Below, piece by piece: positions 1 through 12,600 of a stretch of 64,000 bases of DNA; within the stretch, counting starts at the first letter, position 1; each line of letters starts with the position of its first letter. The DNA is from Marisa cornuarietis (taxonomy: Eukaryota; Mollusca; Gastropoda; Architaenioglossa; Ampullariidae). The DNA lies in contig SMMW01000634.1 in assembly GCA_004794655.1 (NCBI GenBank), positions 2,204,501 through 2,268,500 on the forward strand, written 5' to 3'. Below the pieces are notes generated by a model. The model made no database searches, was not told the DNA's origin, and was given only the letters and a program-made list of their open reading frames with translations. The translations under genes and the position numbers were made by a program.

Positions 1-135
1 TGACGGTTGTTTGCAGACAATCTGACAGCTGAAGGATAGAATCAGACAGGTGTAGATTATCTGACAGAATCTGACAGGAGCGAAAAGTGTAGCATCTGAC
101 AACTGTAGAAAATTTCTCCTTTGAGAATCTGACAG
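1..135. repeat. Degenerate tandem repeat of an ATCTGACAG core
   Basis: The first 135 bases repeat the core ATCTGACAG, or close variants such as ATCAGACAG, about seven times at irregular spacing of 9-40 nt. It lies in the intron just upstream of the transporter exon. The window edge cuts the array, so its full size is unknown. No function is evident. Confidence 0.6.
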
Positions 136-232
136 CTTATTTTCGTTTCCCAGAATTTAGCAGGAACAGGACGGGGCTCTTAATATTATTTTTATTATTT
201 TTTAAGAGTTGTAACACTTTTTTATCTGTCAG

Positions 233-1347
233 GCTCGTGTGCAGACGTCGCCCGGCTGTGGGGTCTTCTGGGCATACGTGTTCTACAGGTCCTGCAGCTG
301 GGGTACATCACAGGTGGCGCTGTGTCACCTGTCGTCTCCATGATCTTCCTCGTCGATCGGTCGCACGAGGGTGACGTTATCGACAGAAACGACACGTCAA
401 CGATCGCGACGCTGACAACCAAAGGGCTTGAGGAGACCATTTCCTGGAACCATTCTGTGGATGACTTCCGTCAAGCGCATTCCAACAGTCAGGTATCTAT
501 CGAACAACTACTGCGGCGACCGCTGAGCGAGAACGGCACTGTGCGGAACTCACTGACGTCGCTGGGCACGCGCAGAGTTCACTATGCGTACGTCATTAGC
601 GCCCTCTTGTGCCTGGTGGCAGCAGCGCCATTCCTCGTGAGTTACATCACACGCGAGAAGCAGCGACCCTCGACACGCAGACAACGGGAACAGGGAGTGA
701 CACCACATCAGTGCCGCCCAGGGCAACTGCAGACCGTTATCCTGACTCTCACGGGCATTTATTTTTTTCTAGTGTCTGCCGTGGAGGAGAGCGTCCACCA
801 GTTCCTCTTCATGTATCTGGTTCAGGGGGTGGGATGGTCGTCCTATCAGGCAGCCTTGGCTACGTCACTGTACTGGCTGTCTATGGGTATCGTTCGCCTC
901 CTGGACCTGTTCCTGCCGCAAGCGTTACTGAAAATACTTCTTGTCCTGGCCACATCCTGCTGCGCGTGCGCTCTAGGGGGTCTTCACGCAAGCGTCGTCA
1001 TGGGATCAGAGGCCGGCGTCTGGTCCTGTGTGGTGTTGGTCGGCGTCTCCAACTCATTTATTTTCCCGGGAAGCTTTTCCTGGCTGGACTCTGCCCTCCT
1101 CCGGGTTTCAGGCAGCGTGGCGTTGGTCATCATGCTGGCCAGTTCTGTGGCCGGAATGGTCAACCCGCTGGTGCTGGGCCCGCTGCTGCAAGAGCACACC
1201 TACGCCTGGTTCGTCTACCTGCTGACGGCGGAGGTGACCCTCAGCTTTCCTGTGCTCCTCGTCATGTACAGAATCGCCAGCATTTCCCCTATCAACCGCC
1301 TGCAGCAAGGGAGGCAAATAGAGAAAAGCACTGAAGAGGAAGTGTGA
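233..1347 (+). CDS. Terminal exon of an MFS transporter, MFSD4 / sodium-dependent glucose transporter 1-like (partial)
   Basis: This is the 3' coding exon of a multi-pass major facilitator superfamily protein. A pyrimidine-rich tract ending TCTGTCAG (AG at 231-232) precedes it, and the open frame runs from codon 235 to a TGA at 1345-1347 (370 residues visible). It opens with a hydrophobic stretch containing YITGGAVSPVV. A hydrophilic loop follows (about 345-570) with N-glycosylation sequons NDT, NHS and NGT, then roughly seven hydrophobic segments (about 580-650, 730-820, 850-915, 920-985, 1018-1090, 1120-1190, 1206-1270) and a short charged tail. Layout and motifs such as YFFLVSAVEESVHQF resemble the MFSD4/NaGLT1 group, whose studied members carry hexoses at the plasma membrane. 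The substrate here is inferred only from family. The N-terminal half lies upstream of the window. The internal ATG at 322 is unlikely to be the start because the frame is open back to the splice acceptor. Confidence 0.75.
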
Positions 1348-1546
1348 GGCACGACATTGGCGACTTGAACACTATGCCAGTAGGAGACTACGAAAGACCC
1401 GAGATCCTCATGTAAGATAGTTGAAGCAAATTTTTAAGTACCGCCGGCCAACACACAGCTTTAAATAGCGTCCTGAAGCAGGCTAAGACACTTTAAGCAA
1501 GCACATCGTTTGTTTTTTTTTATAGTTCGTATTCTCTTCTCTCTCG

Positions 1547-1559
1547 CTGTGTGTGTGTG

Positions 1560-1591
<32 letters not shown>

Positions 1592-1593
1592 TG
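1547..1593. repeat. (GT)n/(GCGT)n microsatellite
   Basis: About 13 GT dinucleotides run directly into about five GCGT tetranucleotides. The array lies 200 bp downstream of the transporter stop codon, in its probable 3' UTR or flank. Such arrays are length-polymorphic. Confidence 0.9.
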
Positions 1594-1621
1594 TGAACAA
1601 TCGGCAAATAGGCACTAAGAT

Positions 1622-1999
1622 ATGATTTCTTGCGCCGTATCAACTCTCTCATTGCTTAGAACTAGGAAACGGGACCATATCACTCCTCTCCTCTCTCTTT
1701 TTTGCGCTGGCTGCCCATTCGAGATATACAAACTGTCTGTGCTGTGTTTAAATTTCTCATGTCCTGACTACTTCTCTGAACTTCTTGTCCCCGACATCCC
1801 TGCCAGACAACTCCGCTCTTCATCTGATGACTGTATGCTATCCCTGTCACCATAACAACCACATATGGTCACCGGAATTTTAGTTACTGTGCTGTCAAAC
1901 AGTTGAGCTCTCTACCCTTCCATATCCGCCACCTACCCACCATGAAATCCTTTAAACGTGCGCTAAAAACATATCTGCTCCATGAGCATTACTCCTAAC
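1622..1999 (+). pseudogene. LINE reverse-transcriptase C-terminal remnant (CR1/L2-like)
   Basis: Broken reading frames encode the thumb and C-terminal end typical of CR1/L2-like non-LTR retrotransposons. 'KRDHITPLLS' opens the relic, 'SSLPFHIRHLPTMKSFKRA' lies near its end, and the frame closes at 'LLHEHYS' before a TAA at 1997-1999. At least one frameshift lies between the two halves, near 1850-1870. The C-terminal block is nearly the same as that of the minus-strand relic at 23295-23690, so both come from one family. The 5' part of the element is missing. It sits between the two convergent genes and is non-functional. Confidence 0.7.
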
Positions 2000-2225
2000 A
2001 TCAATCCACATAATGCTAGTCCCTTTTCTAACCCTTTAATTCTTTCGCTAGTTTCGTTTATTAACTAATCCGCCTGCTCGTCTTCCTCTGCAGATTTCCG
2101 CATTTCTCAGATCCTTAATGGTTGTTCCCTGAGTCCTTTTTGTGTCTTCTGTCTTTTATTACTCGCCAGCAGACAGAAATAGCATTTCCTTGCCAGTACA
2201 CGAAAACAGCTAGCGTCCCCGAAGA

Positions 2226-2284
2226 TTTATAATGTAATACCACTGTTTTTCTGTATTTATAATGTAATACTACTGTTTTTCGTA
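2226..2284. repeat. Two-copy tandem repeat, ~32-bp unit
   Basis: The unit TTTATAATGTAATAC followed by (C/T)ACTGTTTTTC occurs twice in tandem with one or two differences. It may lie within the transporter 3' UTR, because a possible poly(A) signal AATAAA follows at 2329-2334. Confidence 0.7.
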
Positions 2285-2339
2285 TGCGTTTCCAAGAGGA
2301 TAAAACGAGAGTCAAGGACCTTCATTTTAATAAAAGTCC

Positions 2340-3040
2340 GTGAGTGCGGTGTTATTGCCACATACACCATAATCGCTACTGAAGGTCGTTCTTAACCGGG
2401 CAAAGTCCCATTGCACTGGTAAATAAACTGAGACAGCACAACATGGTGACCAAGATTTCAATGTCCCGAACATGTCTCCCTAAGCCATTTGTTTGTTTTG
2501 TTTTTTTATTTTTTTGTGGCTTTCTCACACAGCTTTGTCAGACAGGTCAAATCTTTGAGATTTACCTTTACCCGGGTATGTCAGGACTTGTACATCACGA
2601 ATATCGTAGCCTGTTCACTTCTGTGGCCGATTCCAACAAACATGCGATTGGCTGTTCGTTAACTTTTAAGCAACTGATCCAAAAACAACAAAGCCCTATT
2701 TAATAAAATAAACATGTTGACCCTTTTAAGAGGTGTAAGGCTGTGAGTTTGGCTGTTCACTTTTTTGGTGGTGACTGTATCATATCAGGTTAGTAGGCAT
2801 AGTTACTATGGTCCCATACAGCTATGACGAACACTATGAAGTGAACTGATAAAAATAACTTTATTTTTCATGATGAGTGTCATACTTTTCAGACATATAA
2901 AAATATTGCTAACATGAAAATATCAGAAAAACGATTTGAAGTTTAAGTGTCCATAATACTGTCTAATATTAGTCAGATTTAAAAAAAAAACTCAGTCTCT
3001 TTATATCGTTATACCAGCAAGCATCAATGGTGATACGTTT
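2340..3040. other. Intergenic spacer, nothing recognised
   Basis: AT-rich sequence between the end of the transporter locus and a LINE fragment. The 86-codon open frame at 2443-2703 has no recognisable domain and no splice or promoter context, so I do not call it a gene. Confidence 0.6.
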
Positions 3041-3052
3041 AAAAAAAATCTT

Positions 3053-3345
3053 CAGTCAGTCAGTCCTCCCTTGCCTGGCACCTGGCTTTGAGGGGAGCAC
3101 ATGGATAGACGCGGCACCTGACAGGGCCCGCCACTCTTGCCTATTTTGGGCAATAGTGAGCAGGTCCTGTACAGGACGACCAGTCCAGTCTTTGACCTTC
3201 GTAAGCCAGTTCTTTCTCTGGCCACCGCGGCGTCGGCCACCCTCCAAGGTGCCTTGGAGGATAGTCTTCGACAAGATGTCGTGCCGGGTTACATGGCCAA
3301 AGAAGACCAGCTTACGTCGCTTGACTGTTGATAGTAGAGGTTCAC
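3053..3345 (-). mobile_element. 5'-truncated RTE-like LINE, 3' end only, with 9-bp target-site duplication
   Basis: The reverse strand encodes the extreme C-terminus of the same retrotransposon family as the copy at 25187-27168. Shared blocks are 'KTILQGTLEGGRRRGGQ', 'DWTGRPVQDLLTIAQNRQ' and the ending 'PGARQG'. The element ends in a short (ACTG)n tail at its 3' edge (+ strand CAGTCAGTCAG at 3053 onward), as the larger copy does. The direct repeat AAAAATCTT occurs at 3044-3052 and 3346-3354, immediately outside both edges, as expected of target-primed reverse transcription. Because the repeat is A/T-rich, it is weaker evidence than the other duplications in this window. Confidence 0.8.
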
Positions 3346-3501
3346 AAAAATCTTATACACTTATAAAAACAAAGAGGGTTACAACTGTTAAAAACAGATT
3401 TCTAAATATAAAAAAATCTTCCAAATACACGTGCATATCTACACATATATGCAACCTGGACTCCATAAAAGGTAAAATGTGTCTATAGCAGATGCCTTGG
3501 G

Positions 3502-3507
3502 TTTATT
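3502..3507 (-). terminator. Candidate poly(A) signal of the aminopeptidase
   Basis: AATAAA on the minus strand (TTTATT on +) lies 108 nt past the aminopeptidase stop codon at 3615. It is the first canonical hexamer downstream. Confidence 0.6.
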
Positions 3508-3614
3508 GAGACTTTATAAAACTACTAATTAACACACCAAAATAATAGAAAATGTTCATGGATCAATAAATTGCATCGTGTTCCTTTTGTGCATCAATCC
3601 ATGTTTGCAGCTTT

Positions 3615-6600
3615 TCATGGCAAGCAAGGCAGCACATACTGGGCTGCAAAAGCGAGAATAGGTGATCCAGTGGGGATTCCAGGGAAAGGACCACTGGAGC
3701 CTGCGATGTCAAGGTGGGAGTAAGGGTAAGGTTGATCAGAATCTATTCCATGCTGAAATCAGGCCAAAAAAATGAAATTCGTAAATTTAATGTGTGGATG
3801 TATGGAAATGAGTGTAGAAATGTTGCAAGGCACTGTGTATAGGCAAACAAGCAAATTTTCACTTGTACACACACACACACTCACACATTGAGAAGCAAAA
3901 AAAACAGAAAAGCCAGAGAAAGATAAAGATGCAGAGAGAGCTCTCAACAGAGACTGGCACAGGGGTAGTAACTCTCACACAAAAAAGAGAGGGCAACTCA
4001 AACCTTGTCCAAACCAGAGGCCATGATAAGGAATGCAGCCGGAGACTGGTGTCCACGGGGTGTCTGAGAGGATGGTTGATTGTTACACTGCAAAATGTCC
4101 TCATATTCTGATGGGCCTTTGTGGAAGTCATAGTCCTGATAGAAGCCAATTATCAGATCATAATTACGATTGTCCCATGTTGACACGATGCAACATTATC
4201 CTATTGTTATATTAATGTAACTCAGCCACTTTGTCATGCTTACGCTGATACAATGTCAAGTGTTTCCATGCTTTCTCTGAATTGAAAGAAAGCACAAACT
4301 GAGACATGCAGCATGCCTATCTGTTCATTTCAATACTAGGCAAAAAGTCATTGACAAGAGCTTAATACTATGGAATTGAATGGATATAAATCAAACACTG
4401 ACCTCTTTTCGAATGGTGGATATTTCAAAGGGGTCTGCAAAGAGGTCACCAGCTTCTTGCAGTTTGCATGCAACACTATTCTGCTTGGCAGGACCATTGT
4501 TCAAGATGATCTGATAGTAAATGAATGCGCAAATCATAACCATTCCACTCAAAATAAGTACTTTTGTGTATACAATAAACTTCTATTACTACAGCATTGG
4601 AACCCACATGCTAGTTTCTATGGCATTCTAATACTGTAATTAGAATATGCCTTATTCTGAAATCTTATTGCAGAGCAATTCCACTCATGATTAAATTAAT
4701 GCTAAATATTGAGACAGTAAGAAAGAAACATGTATAAATGTGTCTCTAAATCTAGCCCCATGCCTTAATCTGAGATCAAATCCTTACTGTGTAGTTAGGT
4801 CCAACAGCACGAATGGCATGGCCAGTTAAAGTTGCAATTGTGAACAGCTCTGGGTTTTTCGCTTCTGCTGCCTGTGTTTACATTATGCAAAACAAAAGCA
4901 TTCAAGTTCAGCACAGGCACAAACATGTCTAGCTGAAAAGTAGTAATGCAAACATGATGCACATTTACATGCACATTTAATGAAATATGAGCCCATCTCT
5001 CCTCCAGTACTGCACTCCACAAGTTTATACATTGGTCTACTTGTCTCCATTACCCACCAGTTCCTTGAATTTGCAAAGAACATCTGCCATAACCATTCGT
5101 CCCTCAGCATCAGTGTTTCCCACACGCACTCGACGCCCAGCTCTGGAGGTGATGATCTCATCAGCCACATAGCACTCTGCCAAAACATTGATTTGTACCT
5201 TATTACCATTTAGTAATCATTGCTAAATACAACTGAACTATTTAACTTAAATAATAATAAACAAAATGACAGAATATTGAGCAGATGTATATTTTTATAA
5301 TAAATTTTATTATTGATCAGTTCTTTTCATAGAGGTTTATTATTTGTAGATCTTTCTCTCTGGTTGTTGTGATAAGATTTCTTATGGGTTAACTGCAGCA
5401 AGCTCCCACATGACTGTTGTGAAATCTATAGGCAGTCTGGAATACTAGTGTATCACAAGGATGCTAGTATGTCTGTGTATGTATGTCTAATAAAAAAGGT
5501 GACATACAATCCATAAGGCCATATCTACAATAGTACCCTCGCCAACACTGTTCCGGACACATGCCATGCCACCAACAACCCTTAGTCCTGGAGGCTTCAG
5601 CTCAGCCAAAATCTGATGAGAAAAAAGTTTAAAGTTAAAACAGGCTCTAAAGAAAACTTGTGGTGAAACAAATTTTACATATGGTGGAATATTCAAACTG
5701 TATTTATAAATACATTGTGCATGTTGCTAGGATACACACACTTCTTAAAGTATGTCTGACAGTGAAATACACCAGACCAACATAGCAGTCATCTGACCTT
5801 GAAGAAGCCAGCAACAGCTGCTGCACCACATTTGTCACGGTGCATGCCTGCCATGATTCCTCCAGCCTTAATGTCTGCTCCACCAGTATCATAGGTGATG
5901 CCCTGATATCATGCACGCACACAAACACACACAAGCATATGAACATTTATATGCATACATGTGTGCACAGTTTAAATACACAAAAGATATATTCCTATTT
6001 TAGCTATAACTCTGCATACTCCTGCATGGTTCAGACTGCTTCTTTTAACATTCAGTCCATTGACAATATTGGATGAAGCAACGCCTATATTAGTATTCAA
6101 ATGTCTGTAATCAGCAAATTTTTAAAAAAACTATGATATTCCCTTTGTCTTACCTTTCCAACCAAAAACAGTGTCTTTTTAATGTCACCATCCCCTTTGT
6201 ACTCCAGCTGAATCACGCGAGCCTTGTGCCTGTCAACCACTGTCGAAAGAAATTACAAATAGCATGAATCAATGAGGCGTAGATTACAGAAAGATTATGT
6301 TTGTTAACAACCCACAATGCAGGTGCACTTGCAATTAATGCACCCAAGGTATCTTTAAATACCTTATTACTTGCATATACTGCAGTGATTTCTCCACTGG
6401 AGCCTATTGTTGCAATGGAATGTTACAATACCAGTAGCTACAACCATGTGTACTGAAAGACAAAATGACACTCACTATTTGCCGCTCTGTTCACTGCAGC
6501 TAACAGTGGATACTCTTTTTTTAGAGTCTGGGCGTCATCAGTAACTGTTACCTGAAATGCAAGCCAGCAATGCAATATCATGCTAATTGAGAAATTGGTT

Positions 6601-9600
6601 ACCATAAAAATCAGAAAATAGATATTTAACTTAAAATATACAAACTGCAAGATCTTGTAATCCCTCTAAACAGCTTACCTTAATACAGGTGTCCTTGAAG
6701 ATGCTCTGAACATACTCAGCAATCCTGGGTGCTGCCATACGCTCTGGGTCCGATCCACCAATATCACGGGTCACAATTCTACAAATGAAACTTTGAGTGC
6801 TGCCCTAACCAAATACTTCTCAGCAGCTATATCTAAAACTTAGCAGTTCATCTCTTTGATGCCAATCACTTATTTACACTGTACAGTCACTAATCAGTCT
6901 TATTGTCAGTTTTTTGTTGTTGTTTTTTAGCGGGGGTATAGGGGAGGGGGGAGCTGCTGTTGTACCGCCTCTTCATCCATACTACTGTCAGTTATGTACC
7001 CTCCTAGCTCCACAGTTAAGCTGAATGAAACCTTTACAACTAACCCATCTAAGCATCTGCATACAATTTTTCAGTGATCAGAAACATTTATAGAATTTGC
7101 AAGTATTTGGCTGAAATTACTGCTGATGGATTTAGCCTGACATTTGGACATAATAATTTTCTTCGAAGCGTCAGCATATACATTTGGATACAATGATTTT
7201 CTCTGTAGGGTCAGCATATACCTTCCTTTCTCCAGAGCCTCAGCAAGGGCAACAACCTGCTTTCCACTCTTAGCTCCATCAGCCCAAATTCCCAGAATGT
7301 CTGCCTTCTGCCTCCTATCCTCGCAGTCTTCCCGGATCTCTAGTGGCTACACAGCAGGAAAGAGATATGATGATCATGTTGACGAGGCATCTACTTGGGA
7401 TATTAATGAGTTAAAGGATAAAATGTTAGCGAAGACACATTTCAAGAAAATTAAATCAGCTGACGGGTAATTTGAGTAAATATTGCCTAAGCTCTGTTGT
7501 TGCACCTTAGACATGCAGCACACATGGGTATGACAGACTATTTTTTAAACACATCTTACAGACAAAAACCTGGATATAATTTATTCTATTTATATGCTAG
7601 CTGAAGTATTTCTATACAAAACTATCTCCGTTACCTCATAAAGGAAGTGACTGACAGGAATTTTAAAAATTTCACATCAAAATCATTCTTTCTACATGAA
7701 AATAGCTACGGCCAACATTTCTAAGGTGAAATATCAAACTGCAGAGGCCGGTACATGTACCTATTCAATGCTGTATTATAGTTGGGTATTATCTATGAAT
7801 GTTTTATTTACTTCTACTTGATGTGTGACTATTTAAGTCTACTGTCTCTGCAAGAACAGACTATCAGAGAGCGACATAAATTGCATAATCCTGGATGTGC
7901 AAAGCTTTCAAAATCCTGAAGGGCATCTCTCCTTTCTTTGATTTTTAATAAAAAGTGCAATTTCAGGATGGACTGAGGTAGAAACAATTGACTTCTAATC
8001 ATTAAATACATTTCTTTAAGTTAGTTATGTCCAGTTATCTGTTATATTTTCTAAAATATTTTTTAATACGGCAATTGCATGCATTTCTGGGCTGCTAGCT
8101 CAATAAATTTTGAACAAGCTACACATTGCATATCACAGACAAATAAGCAACTGACCACGTAAAGAGCACTCAGAGCCCCAAGGGCAGAGACCACAGTGGC
8201 TTTGGGGAAGATGGCTTCCGCAGGACACACAAGCAAAGGCTTTTTACAGCCAGCACTAAGCGCTCTGAGCAAGGCAAGACCAAAGGTCAAAGTTAGAATA
8301 TTTAGTCACCTGTAGCCAGCACGTGGTAGTACAAACAGCCAACAAAAATGAAGTGTGAACCCCCAAAATAACTTTTTAATTTACAACATTTTTATGCTAA
8401 ATATACATATTTCTGCTTGTAACAATGTGCCAATCTTGCAAATAATATTCTGTCTCTGCCACCTGATAGTTTTATATTTTTTATTTGTAAGCCACATCTT
8501 ATTCAAGTAAGTCTGCTTCTTCGACATTGTAAGAGGATGACAATGCCAGTGCAAATGACAACAGTCAAATCAGCAAGGGAAGTTATTCTGCAATGGTCAA
8601 AATCCGACTTGTACAAAAAAAATAAACAAACACATTTAATCTTAAAAACAAAAAAATGCTTCAGAAATTTAGCATAAGCAATTTTCACCAAGTATTTTTT
8701 TTACTTTCCCCTGACTTTAAGTAATTTCTTCAAATACTGGAACTGTAAATCATTTTTCAAAATATACTGACTTTTCCAGTTTTTCCTGACCTAAATAAAA
8801 GTGATATGGGCTCTGTAACTATCCTCTTCAAGCATGCAGTGGGACCCCAGTAGTGTAGTGGTTAAAACACTCGCTTGTCACCACTCAGGGTTCAGATCTC
8901 GTCTTGGGACACTGTCTGTATGTGACACCTGTTTGCAGGGCTGGGGGTTTTCTTCTGGTACTCTGGTTTCCTCCCCCCTCCCTTTCCCCCATAGTGCAAA
9001 ATTGCTGAAAGGTGGAAGCACTTTCCTACTAAATAAACCAACCAACCATTCAAGCATGCATACCTTTTGATGCCTTTCACAGCAGCATCCGTAAACCGCC
9101 TGACATCATCATAGTCACGGTTCAGGGGACCAGTAGGAGAAAAAATCTAGAAAAATAAGTTTCAAATCATTTTGAAGGACATGGATTATGTCCCTGCTCA
9201 AACTTTCTCTCTCTCTTTAGCTCCTACCAAGCAACAAAGAAAAAAAAAAGCTTGTGTACTGATCTTCACTTTCAATACATTATGCTTTATCTCCAGAGTC
9301 AAACATCACCAAGCTTAGAATTAAACTTAATGCACAGTTAGACATTTAAAAGCTGTACATTAATACTTTCTTATTTCGTTTGGAAGGTTACTGACCAGCC
9401 TTTGAGAGGGCACAGCATCAGTCTGCATGAGATTCACACTCTTTGTATAGTCTTGATCTTTCTGCAGAAAAAATTGCATACAAATATTAAACATTTATAG
9501 CTTTCTGTTGTCCTTTCAAAAATAATAATAATAATAATAATAGTATTTTTATAGTGCATTTCCCCACACGGAGGTGAGCTCAATGTGTTTCACAAGAGAT

Positions 9601-12600
9601 CAGGGGCAGTGGAGAAAGAGTCCGTGTGATGCAGACATCACAATCGAGTACAAACAAGCACCAGTTAGCAATAGAAGTACATGAAGGAATGTATAGATAG
9701 GAGGGTGGGGGATAAAGGACAGCAGGATGGATGAGTCATAGTGGTGTTTCCAAAAGAGATATGTTTTAAGTCCAGATTTGAAGGCATGTACTGACTTTGC
9801 TGTGTGGAGAGATGGAGGCAGTCCATTCCAAATACTGGGGCTGGAGAAGGAGAAAGAGCAACAGCATAATGTTTCCAGTCTGAGACGTGGAAAAGAGAGA
9901 AAACCAACGTGAACTGAGTGAACTGGCCTGCGAGGCTGGTAAGGCAACATAAGCTCAGACAGACAGACTGGGGCAAGGCCATGAACAGCACAAAAGCAAA
10001 GCATGGCGATCTTAAATTCAATGTGAGTCCAAACTGGCAGCCAGTGGAAATCACACAGAAGTGGTGTAGCATGGTCAGCCTTCCGCTTACGGAATACAAA
10101 GCAGGCAGCATTGTTGTGAACTCTCTGGAGCTTGTCAAACAGGCGGCCAGGAAGATCTATGAACAGAGAGTTACCAGTAGTAGAGTTTGGGCAACACAAA
10201 TGGTGACATAAGCTGCTGGGTGGCGGAAACAGAGAGATGTCTGATGCGACTGATCCTGTGCAGTTCGAGAAAGATGGATTTGCAAACTGAGCCGACATGA
10301 TTCTCAAAAGACAATGATGTGTTGAAAAGAACTCCAAGATTTGTGACAGACTGATAGAAAGCAATGATGGATCTGGAGAAAGTGAGTGATGTAGATGGAG
10401 ACAGATATTTAAGCCTATGTGCAGAGGCTATCTGGATGACTTCAGTTTTCTCCCCACTTTGGTTTTTTTTCTTTTTTAACTAGAACTCATTATGCTGTGT
10501 GACTTTTGTTTCTCTCACACATAATGATGTATCATATATTCTCTGATTTAAAAAAATGTTTCTGCATCATATTTTTGTTCAAAACAAAAAAAAAAAACCC
10601 TGGATGGTATGTTAGACTTATTGAGTGAACCAAGGAGAGGATATTAAAAATACTGGAACTGAGCAGGAAAATGTCACTGTCACTACCTTTTCCTAATTTA
10701 TGCAAGGGGCTATCCTTTGTTTTATCCTGATCATCCCAAGTATATAATTTATACAATTACAATAAACAAGCAAGTTAGATTGGAGAACAAAGAACAAGCT
10801 TAATATTCTTACACTTTTCTTTCCTGAACTCTGAAAGGCCATTTTGACACTATGCCACTACATGCTATTACAAGTCTAGATAAAAAGAGATTCAACTATC
10901 ATTTTGTCATAAGTATAGTATATTTTAAATGAACTCTATACAGTTGAGAGTTTCTTCCTTAACACTGAGTAAACATGTTAACTGTAAATATTTGACAGAA
11001 CTGTAAAAGGTTAAGAACTGACTTTGCCATAGTTGTCAATAGCCTCTCCCAGACTCTTCAAGTTGCCTGTTAATTTGTTGGTACTGTCAGTGACAACTAC
11101 CACCCCATCATATTCTTTTTCTGTCACGTCCAAACATAGTTTTAGCTGTGGCATTCTGAAAAATAAGAAGATACATTGCAGACTTTGTTATAAACCTGTT
11201 AAATGTGTCATAATTATATGACGGTGCACATATGGTACATGGACACTAGAATCTATTAGTAGTTAACTTTTGCCACTTAAACCATTTACTCTGGTGCACA
11301 ACCTGCCATGCTGGTGTGACCTTTGCAGAATCTTGTTTTGTTGTTTGCTCTAAACTTGCACTCAACACTGAATTGACCGGCATCTTTCTCTACCAAAAAA
11401 ACGATTAGCTTTTATATAATCTTGACTGCTTGAAAGATTTTCTTCATTTAGTTCATGCAGTAACTCTAATTTGAAGCGAGATGAACTGAAAGGTGTTCTT
11501 TAAGACATTAAAACTGCAATCAACAATATGGTAAAAAGTGCAAAGTGATTTGTCTTTAAAATGAGGCAACTGAATAGCTCTAATAGGCCTTTTTCCCACT
11601 GATAGCATGCAGATATATGCAGGTAAATTAGAAGGGAAGTTATCAATGTTTATTACTGTGACATTTGTATGCATATTTTCAGATCATAATACACTGGAAA
11701 CTTCCAGATGGAGATTTTTCTGAATGTTGGGTGAAGCTGGAAAAAAGGTAGTGAATCGTTATACACAGAGAAAATAACATGGGATAACAATTCAAGGTGT
11801 CAGTAGTTGAAATGGTTCCAAAATTTACACTAAAAATTAATTTTTAAAAATTACTAATTAACCTAGAAACTTGATTTTGGTATCATTCCAATCAGAAAAT
11901 AATGATTTCATCTACAGAATTCAAACAGTTCATGAAATTTCAATTTATTTTGGGATACCTATTTTCAGACACTAAGCAGCTCTCTCTTACATACACATGG
12001 ACATATCTACATACATGTCAAGGTAATCTGCTTGATCTTGTTTGCAAATCAGCTAAACAAAATAAGTTACAGTTATTTTTGTACTATGAGAAATATATTC
12101 TGTACTTGTACTAAAAGAACTATGTATTCTGTATTTCACCAGTGCAGCTCATTGGATGTATGACACTTATGATGATGTACATGTATGTGAGCTGCACATT
12201 TTGCAAACTGAGCATAAAATTTGTTCTTCTTTTTCCCCAGACACATTTAGCCAAGTGTAGTACTCTTATACATTTCCGTTCAGTGACAGAGGCATGCAGT
12301 ATTTATAGCACAATTGAAACGATTCTTTTCTGACTTCAGCTGTAATCAAGATCGTATAATAAGGTCAAAAACCATGCTGAAGCACCCTCTACACCCTCTA
12401 CATATATGATTTGGGTCCCTGGTGATTCTGTATTGGAGAAAATACACCAGTTATAAAATATTGTGCTGGATTGTGCTATTCCTATAGGACGCACTTTATC
12501 CTGCATTGTGGCAAATGTCCTTTAGATTGCAGTCTCTTTAGGAGAACATCGCGTGATCTAGACTGCGATTTTGCATTCCACATGCTGCATGCCCTTTAAT

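Noticed and set aside
2443..2703. 86-codon open frame, + strand
   Set aside because: No domain, no splice or promoter context, AT-rich spacer.
3027..3488. 153-codon + strand open frame
   Set aside because: It is antisense to the RTE-like LINE fragment at 3053-3345. The protein-like signal is on the reverse strand.
5487..5536. Extension of aminopeptidase exon 11 past 5537
   Set aside because: The donor at GAGG|GTACTA restores the conserved NSVGEECYVADEI. Reading on destroys the family match.
8851..8899. tRNA gene
   Set aside because: Only the A and B promoter boxes are present. There is no acceptor or anticodon stem pairing, and the sequence belongs to a SINE.
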